This document shows, one piece after another, positions 34,648 through 43,979 of a stretch of DNA of 48,942 nt. The DNA is from Methylobacter sp. Its GTDB lineage: Bacteria; Pseudomonadota; Gammaproteobacteria; Methylococcales; Methylomonadaceae. The stretch lies in NCBI GenBank assembly GCA_004299305.1, contig SCPZ01000136.1, positions 1-48,942 of the forward strand, given 5' to 3'. The position numbers were made by a program, and so were the translations under genes. The notes under the pieces were generated by a model, which saw only the letters and a program-made list of their open reading frames with translations, did no database searches and had not been told where the DNA came from. Every line of letters begins with the position of its first letter. Position 1 is the first letter of the stretch.

Positions 34648-35311
34648 TTTGATCGAAACTATTCACCTGCCGGTGTTCAGCCTGCGGATCGGGTGCGCTG
34701 TCCCGAACCAGCCAGATTGTTTCAAACCCTGCGGCTTTGGCGGCATCCAGTTCCTCTTTAATATCCGATAAAAACAACAACTGCTTTGCAGGCATGGCAA
34801 GCTGTGCGGCGATGTTGTCATACGATTGTTGTTCTTTTTTGCCGCCGATATGGGTATCGAAATAACCGGAAAATAACGGCGTTAAATCGCCGTATTCGGT
34901 ATGTGCGAACAACAGTTTTTGCGCGTAAACCGAACCGGAAGAATAGATGTATAAATCCAGCCCTTTAGCTTTCCAGGCTTTAAGGTTTGAAGCCGCATCG
35001 AAATACAGATGGCCTTTGAAATCGCCCTGCCGGTAACCGGCTTCCCAGATCAGGCCTTGCAAGGATTTTAACGGCGTAGCTTTTTTATCTTCGTCTAGCC
35101 ATTGGATCAGCTGGTCGATGATTTGCTCGGTGGACAGCGAGTCGCCAACTTCTTTGCAGACATCTTCCAGCAGGATTTTAACTTGCGGATCGTCTGCATG
35201 GCTGCGGACATAGTCGGCCAAGTTTGCCCGCGCATAAGGGAACAACACATCCTTAACAAATAAAATCGATGAGGTCGTGCCTTCAATATCGGTGATGATG
35301 GCTTTAATCAT
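34637..35311 (-). CDS. mtnC: Enolase-phosphatase E1 (methionine salvage)
   Basis: MtnC enolises and dephosphorylates diketo-methylthiopentyl phosphate to the acireductone. The 224-residue HAD-family protein has the nucleophile motif ITDIEGTTSSILFVKDVLFPYA, the Ser in LYIYSSGSVYAQKLLF, and the C-terminal acidic LFLSDIKEELDAAKAAG. It overlaps mtnD by 4 bases (ATGA type) and is the last gene of the mtnB-mtnD-mtnC group. Its 3' end runs into the end of convergent murI. Confidence 0.95.
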   Translation of the reverse strand: MIKAIITDIEGTTSSILFVKDVLFPYARANLADYVRSHADDPQVKILLEDVCKEVGDSLSTEQIIDQLIQWLDEDKKATPLKSLQGLIWEAGYRQGDFKGHLYFDAASNLKAWKAKGLDLYIYSSGSVYAQKLLFAHTEYGDLTPLFSGYFDTHIGGKKEQQSYDNIAAQLAMPAKQLLFLSDIKEELDAAKAAGFETIWLVRDSAPDPQAEHRQVNSFDQISM

Positions 35312-35868
35312 GACAATTCGGCAAGGTATTGATCGAGAGTCGGGAAAGATTTGGCAATATCGCTGCCGGTAAAGTCAGCCACCCAGCCATCCGCCGTGGT
35401 GAATAAACGTATACATTTAAACCGGGGATTTTCGCCCATATCGAACCAGTGCGCAGTGTTGGCCGGAACGCTGATTAAATCGCCTTGTTCGCACAGCACC
35501 GCGTACACTTTACCTTCAACATGCAAATAAAACAGGCCGCGACCTTCGATAAAGAAGCGCACTTCAAAATCGGCATGGGTATGCTCGGCCAGAAACTTCT
35601 GCCGGAACACGGCTTTGTCGGGATGATCCGGGCTTAAACTGATCACGTCAACGGATTGAAAACTGTATTGCTGTTTCAGACGGTCGATGGAATCGCTGTA
35701 GGCGGCAAGCACGGTGTCCTGGTCCGCATCGGCGGCAAACTCGCAGTTGGCGGTCCAGCGTTCAAACTGTACGCCTATTTCATTCAACTGGTTTTGTATC
35801 AAGCTAAACTCGGTGACTGTTTCGCCAAGCTTAGGCTGGTTATCGGGGTAAACGGTTAAAGCGCTCAT
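35308..35868 (-). CDS. mtnD: Acireductone dioxygenase
   Basis: This metal-dependent cupin enzyme cleaves acireductone, giving the methionine precursor keto acid with Fe2+, or an off-pathway product with Ni2+. The metal-binding residues appear in EHTHADFEVRFFIEGRGLF (two His and a Glu), with the later His in VPANTAHWFDMG. From the ATG read at 35868 it has 186 residues, matching the family. The longer open frame to 35925 runs into the 47-bp repeats and is not supported. It overlaps mtnC by 4 bases. Confidence 0.95.
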   Translation of the reverse strand: MSALTVYPDNQPKLGETVTEFSLIQNQLNEIGVQFERWTANCEFAADADQDTVLAAYSDSIDRLKQQYSFQSVDVISLSPDHPDKAVFRQKFLAEHTHADFEVRFFIEGRGLFYLHVEGKVYAVLCEQGDLISVPANTAHWFDMGENPRFKCIRLFTTADGWVADFTGSDIAKSFPTLDQYLAELS

Positions 35869-35925
35869 CGTCTTTTGACTCCTTACAGTCATCGGTAATT
35901 GCTTATGCATTGCGCATCCATACAA

Positions 35926-36024
35926 GTCGTCGGCAACTGCTCCTGCGTTGCTCTACCTCCTGCATCCATGCAGTCGTCGGCAATTGCTCCTGCATTGCTC
36001 TACCTCCTGCATCCATGCAGTCGT
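35926..36024. repeat. Two tandem copies of a 47-bp repeat at the mtnB end
   Basis: Units at 35926-35972 and 35973-36019 differ at only two positions (CAACTGCTCCTGCGTTG against CAATTGCTCCTGCATTG), and GTCGT of a third follows. A degenerate partial unit precedes them (about 35890-35925). A related unit occurs at about 601-650 inside another repeat. On the leftward strand the last unit provides the final codons (LHGCRR) and stop of mtnB. Confidence 0.82.
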
Positions 36025-36632
36025 AATTCACAATCAAATAAAAATTCCAGCGCCTCAAGATGGCGTAGCGTTTCCTGTACTGAACCGCCCCAAGTATAAA
36101 GCCCGTGTCCGGCAATTACATAAGCATATATAGCGCCGTGTTTATCCATATACTGCTCCACTTGCTCAGCCAAGCGGGGAATATTCTGGTCGTTGGCAAA
36201 AAACGGTATGACCACCCGGCTTTCATGGCTATCGATACCGGCCAAGGCTTTTAACAGCTCATAATCTTCCAACACGATTTCGGATTTAAAAATCCGTGAA
36301 CACAGCGTCGCATTAATCGAGTGCGGATGTAATACCGACTGAACCGCCGGAAAACGCTTATACAGCGAGGTATGCAACAGCGTTTCCGCTGACGGTTTTT
36401 TACCGTCCAGTGAGTTGGCCTCGCTATCGATCAGCATAATATCGTCCAGCTGTAAGCGGCCTTTGTGCTTGCCGGAAACGGTAATGGCAATAGTGCCATC
36501 TGGCAATCGAGCGGAAAAATTGCCGCTGGTTGCCGGCACCCAGCCTTTGCTGTCGATGAATCGTCCGGCATCGATCAGTTGATTGGCCAGCATTAAAAAG
36601 TCTTCGTTATAAGTCATGTCTGTTAGTTGCAA
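36000..36632 (-). CDS. mtnB: Methylthioribulose-1-phosphate dehydratase
   Basis: MtnB dehydrates methylthioribulose-1-phosphate in the methionine salvage pathway. The 210-residue class II aldolase-like zinc protein has SGNFSARLPDGTIAITVSGKHKG. The metal-binding His pair is in SVLHPHSINATLCS and a third His in YVIAGHGLYTWGGSVQETLRHLEALEFLF. The final six residues and stop lie inside the 47-bp repeat, so its natural end appears to have been replaced. The start is the ATG read at 36632. It heads mtnB-mtnD-mtnC; mtnA is not in the window. Confidence 0.93.
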   Translation of the reverse strand: MQLTDMTYNEDFLMLANQLIDAGRFIDSKGWVPATSGNFSARLPDGTIAITVSGKHKGRLQLDDIMLIDSEANSLDGKKPSAETLLHTSLYKRFPAVQSVLHPHSINATLCSRIFKSEIVLEDYELLKALAGIDSHESRVVIPFFANDQNIPRLAEQVEQYMDKHGAIYAYVIAGHGLYTWGGSVQETLRHLEALEFLFDCELRLHGCRR

Positions 36633-36839
36633 AGATTGATGTAGAGTAAGTAGAGGGTAAAGAATGAATGTTTATTCAATTTTGATACAAAAAACTAAAG
36701 GATACATCAAGTAACGTAGCTTTTTTAATACAATAACCTAATACGCTTGAGGGGCAATATAGGGGTAAAAAGTGAAAAATTTAAACAATTTCGATTTTTG
36801 AAGTTTTTAAAAGAACCGGTAAACAGACCACCGAATAGA

Positions 36840-37985
36840 TTAAGATTTGATAAAAAGGTTTAGGTATTTATCGAAGACAAAGATTCGATTTCGATTTTGT
36901 CCGGTCATTTCTCTAAGTATTTTGGCATTAACAAAATCAGCTACCAAGTCATTAGCGGCCTTTTTACTCAGACTGCAAATAATAGTCACTTTATTTACAT
37001 CTGTTATTGGTTCGACAAATAGTTTTTGGAGCAATATGCTTGCCGAATGGCTTTTGCGGCCAAAAGTCTGATTAATCTGTTGCTCTAATTCGGTTTTTAG
37101 TATTAACACTTGCGAAAGTGTCTCTGTGGCTAGCACAGCCGTCTGCTCTACCCCAACCAAAAAATATTTCAGCCACTGAGTCATATCGTTTTTTGTTCGT
37201 ACAGCTGTCAAGTTATCGTAATAAAGGCTTTTATTACGCTCAAAATAATTAGATAGATACAACAAGGGTTTTTCTAGAATCTTGCTATCGACTAAAAACA
37301 GCGTGATAAGCAAACGTCCAATTCTGCCGTTTCCGTCTAAAAATGGATGTATAGTTTCAAATTGATAATGCGCTATGGCAATACGAATGAGCGCGGGTAC
37401 AACTATTTTATCATTATGCAGTAAGTTTTCCAGGTCGCCCATCAACCGCTCTACATATTGATAATGGGGTGGTACAAAAACCGCGTCAGCTGGACTGCTG
37501 CCGCCAATCCAATTTTGGCTTTTGCGAAACTCTCCGGGTTGCTTGTGGTCTCCTCTCACGCTATCCAATAAAATTGCATGGCTACTTTTAATCAAACGGG
37601 AGGAAATAGGTAGTGTTTGTAAATCGATAATGGCTTGATTGAGTGCTTTTGTGTAATTTTTTACCTCTTTCCAATCGTCACGTCGTTCGGGCGCTATGTC
37701 TTCTTCAGTCAATAAAGCCTCGTCTATTTTAGTTTGCGTACCTTCTATACGACTGGAAATAACCGCTTCTTTAGTTACATGCAGCTGAATAAACAAATCA
37801 ATATTTGGAACCAGTCGGGCAAAAGAATTCAGTTCGCCCAATTTTACAGCGGCTTTCTCCAATAACGCATTGATTTCTGGATTGTTCCAATTCCATTGAG
37901 CATTAATATCTGATGGTACAAAGTAATTGTAATTGCCAGCTCCCCTTTCAATATGCCCCGATTTATACTTTTCTAATTGGATCAT
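36840..37985 (-). CDS. Fic family protein with winged-helix C terminus
   Basis: Fic proteins usually transfer AMP to target proteins. The 381-residue protein has the catalytic motif HPFLDGNGRIGR beginning at His213. It also has an N-terminal inhibitory helix with S77, E81 and G82 (SSRIEG), which makes it a self-inhibited class II Fic. The C-terminal ~100 residues (LILKTELEQQINQTFGRK ... LFVEPITDVNKVTIICSLSKKAANDLVADFVN) look like a winged helix, as in the SoFic type. The start is the ATG read at 37985. No toxin/antitoxin partner is adjacent. Three copies of an operator-like motif lie upstream. Confidence 0.88.
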   Translation of the reverse strand: MIQLEKYKSGHIERGAGNYNYFVPSDINAQWNWNNPEINALLEKAAVKLGELNSFARLVPNIDLFIQLHVTKEAVISSRIEGTQTKIDEALLTEEDIAPERRDDWKEVKNYTKALNQAIIDLQTLPISSRLIKSSHAILLDSVRGDHKQPGEFRKSQNWIGGSSPADAVFVPPHYQYVERLMGDLENLLHNDKIVVPALIRIAIAHYQFETIHPFLDGNGRIGRLLITLFLVDSKILEKPLLYLSNYFERNKSLYYDNLTAVRTKNDMTQWLKYFLVGVEQTAVLATETLSQVLILKTELEQQINQTFGRKSHSASILLQKLFVEPITDVNKVTIICSLSKKAANDLVADFVNAKILREMTGQNRNRIFVFDKYLNLFIKS

Positions 37986-38028
37986 TTTTGCTCAACATTT
38001 AATCATTAAAGTAATCTAAGAAGAGAAG

Positions 38029-38080
38029 TAGTTTACTTTAACCATTAAAAGTAAACTATAGGGAATCTTAGTTTACTTTT
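38029..38080. promoter_or_regulatory. Operator-like AGTTTACTTT repeats upstream of fic
   Basis: TAGTTTACTTT at 38029-38039 and its complement at 38047-38058 form an inverted repeat. A third copy, TTAGTTTACTTTT, lies at 38068-38080. They are 44-95 bases before the fic start, where a regulator or the promoter would sit. The winged helix of the Fic protein itself is a candidate binder (inference). Confidence 0.6.
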
Positions 38081-38174
38081 CTAACCTTGTTAAGGTTCTC
38101 TATATTTGATAGTGAGCAGCAAATATACAAATGTCCGGTTTTGTAGCGTTTAGCCACTTCAGTTTTTTACCGCT

Positions 38175-39518
38175 TCACTTACCGATACAAAAACTAGAAA
38201 ATATCTTCCCCAATAAATCATCCGAAGTGAATTTTCCGGTAATTTCCGCAAGGCTGTTCTGAGCCTGTCTTAAATCTTCGGCGACCAGTTCTCCGGCTTG
38301 GCTAGTCCTTAACTGGTTTAAAGCGCTGTCGACAAATTCATGGCCTTTGTTTAAGGCTTCGATGTGCCGCCTTCGGGCGATAAAAACATTATCGGTAGCC
38401 TCATTAAAACCGACACTCTGTTTGAGGTGTTGTTTTAACAGTTCCATGCCGTCGCCGGTTTTTATCGATAAATAGATTTCGCTGCCGAGTTCGGTTTGTT
38501 TGATTTCCGGTTCCAGGCCCAGCAGGTCTATTTTGTTATAGATTTGAGTGACGTTACCGGGAGGCAGGGTTTTTAATATTGACTCTATGTCCAGGTCTCT
38601 GACATCGATCAGCAATAAGATTTTATCGGCGTTTTTGATTTCCAAGTGGGCTCTGCGGATGCCTTCTTGCTCTATCGCATTGTCGCTTTCGCGAAGACCA
38701 GCGGTGTCGATGATGTGCAAAGGCATACCGTCCAGTTGGATGCGCTCTTTCAACACGTCGCGGGTGGTTCCGGCTATGTCGGTGACTATTGCGGCTTCAT
38801 GTCCGGCCAAGGCGTTGAGCAGGCTGGATTTCCCGGCGTTGGGTTTACCTGCCAATACCACGGTCATGCCGTCGCGCAACAAGCGGCCTTGTTGCGCGGT
38901 TTTCTGGATTTGTTCGATGCGCTGCAATATTGTGACGACCCGGTGTTCGACCACGCCGTCGGTCAAAAAATCGATTTCTTCATCGACAAAATCGATGGCC
39001 GCTTCGACATAAGTTCGAAGTTCGGTCAGTTCTTCAACCAGTTCGTTGACCTGTATTGAAAAAACGCCTTGCATTGATTTTTGCGCCGAACGTACCGATT
39101 GTTCGGTGCTGCTTTCAATCAAGTCGGCGACGGCTTCAGCCTGGGCTAAATCAAGTTTGTCGTTAAGGAATGCGCGTTCGGTAAATTCGCCGGGATTGGC
39201 TAAGCGCGCTCCCAACGATAAAACTCGCCGCAGCAGCATGTCCAATACAACCGAGCCGCCGTGGCCTTGAAGTTCGAGGATGTCTTCCCCGGTATACGAA
39301 GCAGGAGCGGGGAAATAAAGTGTGATGCCGGAATCAATGGCCGAGCCGTCGTCATCAATAAAAGATGAATACTGGGCCAATCGGGGAGTTAATGGTTTGC
39401 GACTTAGATGTTTCGCGATTTCGGGAACCAATGCCCCCGAAATGCGAATGATACCGACACCGCCATTCCCTGGCGGTGTTGCAATGGCTGCGATGGTATC
39501 TAGGTTTTCAATGTCCAC
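38175..39518 (-). CDS. mnmE: tRNA modification GTPase MnmE
   Basis: MnmE with MnmG makes cmnm5U at the wobble position of several tRNAs. The 447-residue protein has the N-terminal folate-binding domain (TIAAIATPPGNGGVGIIRISG). The inserted G domain carries G1 VLAGKPNAGKSSLLNALAG, G2 TDIAGTTRD and G3 DTAGL; the C terminus is the catalytic FCIGK. The start is the ATG read at 39518, 12 bases after the yidC stop. It closes the conserved rpmH-rnpA-yidD-yidC-mnmE run. Confidence 0.97.
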   Translation of the reverse strand: MDIENLDTIAAIATPPGNGGVGIIRISGALVPEIAKHLSRKPLTPRLAQYSSFIDDDGSAIDSGITLYFPAPASYTGEDILELQGHGGSVVLDMLLRRVLSLGARLANPGEFTERAFLNDKLDLAQAEAVADLIESSTEQSVRSAQKSMQGVFSIQVNELVEELTELRTYVEAAIDFVDEEIDFLTDGVVEHRVVTILQRIEQIQKTAQQGRLLRDGMTVVLAGKPNAGKSSLLNALAGHEAAIVTDIAGTTRDVLKERIQLDGMPLHIIDTAGLRESDNAIEQEGIRRAHLEIKNADKILLLIDVRDLDIESILKTLPPGNVTQIYNKIDLLGLEPEIKQTELGSEIYLSIKTGDGMELLKQHLKQSVGFNEATDNVFIARRRHIEALNKGHEFVDSALNQLRTSQAGELVAEDLRQAQNSLAEITGKFTSDDLLGKIFSSFCIGK

Positions 39519-39529
39519 TTTAGCCTAAG

Positions 39530-41242
39530 CTATGCCGTTTTAGCTATCTGCTTGGTGATATACGACTGTTGAATGATAGACAGGGTGTTGTTGACTACCC
39601 AGTATAAAACCAGACCGGCCGGGAAAAACAGGAAGAAGATGGTGAAGACGATAGGGAACATCTTCATGACTTTAGCCTGGATCGGGTCAATCGGCGCAGG
39701 GTTTAAGCTTTGCTGAATTTTCATGGTGATGCCCATGATGACCGGCAAGACATAAAATGGGTCTTGTATCGATAAATCCTGTATCCATAACATGAACGGC
39801 GCTTGACGGAACTCGACGGTTTCGCTCAATACCCAGTATAAACACATAAACACCGGAATCTGCACCAAGATCGGCAGACAGCCGCCCAACGGGTTGACCT
39901 GTTCTTTTTTATACAGCGCCATCATTTCGGTATTGAAACGCGGTCTATCATCGGCAAAACGTTCTTGCAGTTCTTTAAGACGCGGTTGAATTTTGCGCAT
40001 CTTGGCCATTGATTTGTAGCTTGATTGCGACAATGGGAAGAACAGCAATTTAATACACAACGTTACGCCGATAATGGCTACGCCCCAATTACCGGCCGCA
40101 TCGTGGATTTGATTCAACAACCAATAAATGGGTTTGCCAATAAAGGTTAAGAAGCTGTAATCAACGGTAAGTTCAAGCCCCGGCGCTATTTTTTCCATCA
40201 TAGGCTGGATTTTAGGACCGGCGAATAATTGCGCAACAAACTGTGCATCCGAATTTGCGTTAACGGTGACTAGTGGGGAATAAGTTCCGATAACATAATG
40301 GCCGTCATTCAACGCTTTGGTATAAAAATGATTGTCCTGATCGGCAGGCGGAATCCAGGCAGAGGCGAAATAATGCTGAATTAACGCTGTCCAACCGCCT
40401 TTGGTTGCAACATCAAGATTCTCATCAGCCATGTCGTCATAGCTTATTTTTTGATATTTTTCTTTTTCGGTATAAATAACCCCGCCTGCATAAGCTCTCA
40501 TGCCGCCGGTCAACATTCCACCGCTACTTGTCGTATCCGGCGCTCTAAGCAGCTGGCTGTATTGTCTGCCTAACCAAGGCTTTTCGGAATCGTTCCTGAC
40601 TTTTTGTTCCAGCGTGATGTCGTAGCTGCCGCGTTTGAAGGTAAATGATTTGGTAATGGTCAGCCCGTTATTATCAGTCCATGTTAAAGGTACGGTTAAA
40701 CTGTCCTGTCCCGGTTGTAGGTCGTAATTGCTTTGTTCGTTTTTAAAGACGGTGTGATGACTCGGCGCAGTCGCAAAACCGCTGTCGGCAATCAAGCCGC
40801 TTTGCGCAACAAATAATTTTTCCTGGCTACTGTCGAATAAACGTACCGGAGCGGTATTTTTTTCCGCAACCGATAAACCAATCAATTCACGTAATTTATC
40901 TACAACGGTGTTGGACTTTTCAACTGAATAAGTCAGTAAATCCAGATTCTGGATGGTGCCGCCTTGCAAATCAATTTGAAGCGAAAGCACATCGGTTTTA
41001 ACGGTAATGACGTTAGCTGATGACTTGGTTGCCAATGGGACGGCTGTGGTATTTTGTTCTGCGGTTTCCGCTTGGGCTGCTGCATCGGAAGCAACAGGTA
41101 GATCTTCTTTGGTATTGGCGGCTACAGAGTCTGCAACAGCGGCAACTTCAGGTTTAGGGCCATAATCCAGTTGCCAGGCTTGTTGCAGCATAAAAACAAG
41201 CATTACAAAAGTAACGATCAGTACAAATCTTATATTATCCAT
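39530..41242 (-). CDS. yidC: Membrane protein insertase YidC
   Basis: YidC inserts and folds inner-membrane proteins, alone or with SecYEG. From the ATG read at 41242 it has 570 residues. An N-terminal membrane anchor ([20 protein letters not shown]) is followed by a large periplasmic domain. The five-helix Oxa1 core begins near residue 365, with [22 protein letters not shown] and the [21 protein letters not shown] hydrophilic-groove region. The longer frame to 41287 overlaps yidD further and lacks homology. It overlaps yidD by 8 bases. Confidence 0.96.
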   Translation of the reverse strand: MDNIRFVLIVTFVMLVFMLQQAWQLDYGPKPEVAAVADSVAANTKEDLPVASDAAAQAETAEQNTTAVPLATKSSANVITVKTDVLSLQIDLQGGTIQNLDLLTYSVEKSNTVVDKLRELIGLSVAEKNTAPVRLFDSSQEKLFVAQSGLIADSGFATAPSHHTVFKNEQSNYDLQPGQDSLTVPLTWTDNNGLTITKSFTFKRGSYDITLEQKVRNDSEKPWLGRQYSQLLRAPDTTSSGGMLTGGMRAYAGGVIYTEKEKYQKISYDDMADENLDVATKGGWTALIQHYFASAWIPPADQDNHFYTKALNDGHYVIGTYSPLVTVNANSDAQFVAQLFAGPKIQPMMEKIAPGLELTVDYSFLTFIGKPIYWLLNQIHDAAGNWGVAIIGVTLCIKLLFFPLSQSSYKSMAKMRKIQPRLKELQERFADDRPRFNTEMMALYKKEQVNPLGGCLPILVQIPVFMCLYWVLSETVEFRQAPFMLWIQDLSIQDPFYVLPVIMGITMKIQQSLNPAPIDPIQAKVMKMFPIVFTIFFLFFPAGLVLYWVVNNTLSIIQQSYITKQIAKTA

Positions 41243-41468
41243 TCTTATTACCAAATTTTTCTGGAACGGGATCAATGCCACCTTCATGGAACGGATGGCA
41301 TTTTAATAATCTTCTTAGGGTGAGATAAGAGCCGATAATGGCCCCGTGGAGCTGAAGCGCTTCCAGAGAATAACTTGAACAACTTGGATAGAAACGACAT
41401 CTATCGCCTAGCAGAGGACTAATAAAGTACTTATAAAACTTTATAATTGCTATGAGTATGAATCGCAT
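41235..41468 (-). CDS. yidD: Membrane protein insertion efficiency factor YidD
   Basis: This small protein aids YidC-dependent insertion. The 77-residue protein has the full family pattern: [27 protein letters not shown], then [19 protein letters not shown]. It overlaps rnpA by 19 bases upstream and yidC by 8 bases downstream, as is common in this locus. Confidence 0.95.
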   Translation of the reverse strand: MRFILIAIIKFYKYFISPLLGDRCRFYPSCSSYSLEALQLHGAIIGSYLTLRRLLKCHPFHEGGIDPVPEKFGNKNG

Positions 41469-41821
41469 CGGGATACCAGCTTAAGCCAATGCCTTTCCAA
41501 TGATTTTCTTAACAAATCCGGCGGAGCATCTACGGCTTCTCTACGAGCCAAAACAACAATATCCATATTCCCCAAATCGTGTTGTTTTATCCTAAAGTTT
41601 TCCCGGACAGTTCGTTTAATCACATTCCTGTGTACTGCCTTTCTTATATTTTTTTTAGCAATTGCCAAGCCTAGCCTCGGATGATCGAAATCATTCCTTA
41701 TGGCTAATAAGGTAAAATATTGGTCACTTGATTTTACAGGCTTAGCAAAAACCTTTTTATATTCAGCCGGTTTTTTTAACCGTAACTGCGGGGGGAAACT
41801 AAAAACTTCTTCAGCCACCAA
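41450..41821 (-). CDS. rnpA: Ribonuclease P protein component
   Basis: RnpA is the protein cofactor of RNase P, which cuts tRNA 5' leaders. The basic 123-residue protein has [28 protein letters not shown] followed by [15 protein letters not shown], the family's RNA-binding RNxxKR motif. The start is probably the TTG read at 41821 or the GTG next to it at 41818; no ATG fits. It lies seven bases after rpmH. Confidence 0.94.
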   Translation of the reverse strand: MVAEEVFSFPPQLRLKKPAEYKKVFAKPVKSSDQYFTLLAIRNDFDHPRLGLAIAKKNIRKAVHRNVIKRTVRENFRIKQHDLGNMDIVVLARREAVDAPPDLLRKSLERHWLKLVSRCDSYS

Positions 41822-41828
41822 CCGTCAA

Positions 41829-41963
41829 CTAAACGGTTAACTGGGCGCGACCTTTTGCTCTACGAGCATTGAGAACTTTACGGCCGCCTACTGTTGCCAT
41901 TCTTGCACGAAAACCGTGAGTTCTTACGCGTTTGATTTTACTGGGTTGGTATGTTCTTTTCAT
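41829..41963 (-). CDS. rpmH: 50S ribosomal protein L34
   Basis: This 44-residue, very basic ribosomal protein reads [20 protein letters not shown] at its start and ends GRAQLTV. The whole sequence is recognisable as L34. The start is the ATG read at 41963 and the stop is the TAG read at 41829-41831. It is the first gene of the leftward origin-side operon, with rnpA seven bases downstream. Confidence 0.97.
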   Translation of the reverse strand: MKRTYQPSKIKRVRTHGFRARMATVGGRKVLNARRAKGRAQLTV

Positions 41964-42132
41964 TTTACTTAAGGCCTGATCGGGTGAGTGTTAACAAAAA
42001 CAGATAAAAAAGACAGCGGATGATAAAATAAACCGCTTGACCTGTCAATTCTGTAGCGCAATCTCCTATTGCTGTATAGTGATAAAAAATCGAAATTACC
42101 CTATTTACACTAATCAACTTTTTACTATTTAA
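41964..42132. promoter_or_regulatory. rpmH-dnaA divergent promoter region
   Basis: These 169 bases are AT-rich and separate the two origin operons. They must hold promoters for rpmH leftward and dnaA rightward. TTGACC at about 42037 could be a -35 element for dnaA. No consensus DnaA box (TTATCCACA) was found here, unlike the dnaA-dnaN gap. Confidence 0.5.
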
Positions 42133-43452
42133 ATGAGCTCAATTTGGAACAATTGTCTTTCTAAACTTGAAAATGAAATTTCAAGTTCCGACTTCAGTAC
42201 ATGGATACGGCCCCTTCAAGCCATAGAAAGCGACGGACAAATAAAATTATTAGCGCCCAATCGTTTTGTACTGGACTGGGTTAAAGAGCATCATTTTGCA
42301 AAAATTGAAGAAACCATTTACGAGTTTTCCAACGGCACATTAAATTTGAGTCTGGAAATCGGTTCCAAAAGTTCGTCCGTTGTTGCTGCCGCGAAAATTG
42401 CAAAACCAGCCTCCGGTCCTCAAAAAACCACTCCCAACTTTCTTAATAAGGCATTTACCTTCGACAATTTTGTTGAAGGTAAATCGAACCAGTTGGCAAG
42501 AGCGGCTTCCGTGCAGGTTTCCGAGAACATCGGCAAGGCTTATAACCCCTTACTCATTTACGGCAGTTCCGGTTTGGGCAAAACCCATTTAATGCATGCC
42601 GTCGGCAATGCTGTTTTACAAAAAAATCCTTCCGCAACTGTTGTTTACCTACACTCCGAAAAATTCGTCCAGGATATGGTTAAAGCATTACAGCAAAATT
42701 CCATTAATGCGTTTAAAGAATTTTATCGCGGCGTTGATGTGCTTTTAATTGACGACATTCAATTCTTTGCCGGTAAAGAACGCTCTCAGGAAGAGTTTTT
42801 CCATACCTTCAACACCCTGTTGGAAAAGAAACATCAGGTTATTTTGACCTGCGACAAATACCCCAAGGAAATCGTAGGACTTGAAGACCGGTTGAAATCA
42901 CGGTTTGGCTGGGGACTACCTGTTTTGATCGAACCTCCTGATTTGGAAACCAGAGCTGCTATCTTAATGAAAAAGGCCGCCCTGGTTAATATCGAACTGG
43001 CTCAGGATGTAGCTTTTTTTATCGCTAAACGGATTCCTTCCAATGTCCGTGATCTGGAAGGCGCTTTAAGGCGGGTTATTGCCAATGCTCAATTTACCGG
43101 TCGTGAAATCACCATCGACTTTACCAAAGAAGCGCTGCATGACTTAATCTCCTTGCAGGATAAACTCGTTAATATCGACAACATCCAAAAAACGGTTGCC
43201 GAATATTTTAAAATTCGAGTCGCCGATTTATCTTCTAAAAACAGGAAACAATCCATAACCCGGCCAAGACAAATAGCTATGTGTTTAGCCAGGGAATTAA
43301 CCTCGCACAGTTTTCCTGAAATCGGCGATGCCTTCGGCGGTCGCGATCACACCACGGTAATGAATGCCTGTAAAAGAATCGCCGAATTAAAAGAATCCGA
43401 TACCAAAATTGCCGAAGATTACTCCAACCTGTTGAGAACCCTGTCACATTAA
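42133..43452 (+). CDS. dnaA: Chromosomal replication initiator DnaA
   Basis: DnaA binds DnaA boxes and melts the origin. The 439-residue protein has the N-terminal DnaB-interaction domain ([13 protein letters not shown]) and a short linker. The AAA+ domain has Walker [17 protein letters not shown] and Walker [26 protein letters not shown]. The C-terminal box-binding domain holds [14 protein letters not shown] and [15 protein letters not shown]. The start is the ATG at 42133. Its final ~8 codons are copied again at 43769-43792, as part of a duplication that reaches dnaN. Confidence 0.98.
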   Translation: MSSIWNNCLSKLENEISSSDFSTWIRPLQAIESDGQIKLLAPNRFVLDWVKEHHFAKIEETIYEFSNGTLNLSLEIGSKSSSVVAAAKIAKPASGPQKTTPNFLNKAFTFDNFVEGKSNQLARAASVQVSENIGKAYNPLLIYGSSGLGKTHLMHAVGNAVLQKNPSATVVYLHSEKFVQDMVKALQQNSINAFKEFYRGVDVLLIDDIQFFAGKERSQEEFFHTFNTLLEKKHQVILTCDKYPKEIVGLEDRLKSRFGWGLPVLIEPPDLETRAAILMKKAALVNIELAQDVAFFIAKRIPSNVRDLEGALRRVIANAQFTGREITIDFTKEALHDLISLQDKLVNIDNIQKTVAEYFKIRVADLSSKNRKQSITRPRQIAMCLARELTSHSFPEIGDAFGGRDHTTVMNACKRIAELKESDTKIAEDYSNLLRTLSH

Positions 43453-43464
43453 CGGTGAGCAAGC

Positions 43465-43473
43465 TGTGGATAA
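43465..43473 (-). promoter_or_regulatory. DnaA box, copy 1
   Basis: TGTGGATAA is the complement of the consensus TTATCCACA. It lies 13 bases after the dnaA stop. A weaker box, TTATCAACA, is at 43589-43597, next to a very AT-rich stretch (43600-43670) that could be the unwinding region. These support oriC between dnaA and dnaN. Confidence 0.8.
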
Positions 43474-43804
43474 GTCCTGTTTTTTCTAACCCTCTTGACT
43501 TAACTACAAGTTGTACACGTTAAAACAGCATCTTTAGCTACATAGTTTATAACACACTATGTAATTGATTTTTAATAGTAAAAATATGTTATCAACAGTT
43601 TTCTTATCAGCTAATAGTAATAATAAAGAGATATTCTTTATATGATATTTATTATTAAGTTGAATTTAACGGACCTCTTAAAAAGGCAAATTAAGTAAAA
43701 ATACAAAAAATTTTATCTTAGATTTTTTTCATGTTGATATGTCAAAATTGATGTAAAGGCAAAAAAATCTGTTGAAAACCCTGTCACATTAATCGTGAGT
43801 AAGC

Positions 43805-43813
43805 TGTGGATAA
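43805..43813 (-). promoter_or_regulatory. DnaA box, copy 2
   Basis: A second perfect TGTGGATAA lies at the equivalent place in the second copy of the duplication. The weaker box of copy 1 corresponds to TTTTCAACA at 43928-43936. The strong box has been kept in both copies. Confidence 0.8.
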
Positions 43814-43979
43814 AAGCTATTTTTACTAACAGCCTTGATTTAACTACAAGCTATACATTTTATATAGCGTCTTTAACCACATGTTTTATAACAACCCAGC
43901 TAATTGATTATTAAGGGTAAAAAGCTGTTTTCAACAGTTTCCTTTTAAGCTAGTAGTAATAATAGAGAAATATTCTTTT

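Noticed and set aside
35869-35925. N-terminal extension of mtnD
   Set aside because: It adds 19 residues partly from the degenerate 47-bp repeat; family length is met from 35868.
35926-36024. CRISPR array
   Set aside because: The 47-bp units are directly joined with no unique spacers, so this is a tandem repeat.
43642-43699. Short frame starting ATGATATTTATTATTAAG as a small gene
   Set aside because: It is the decayed copy of the dnaN start within the origin duplication and is closed by a stop soon after.
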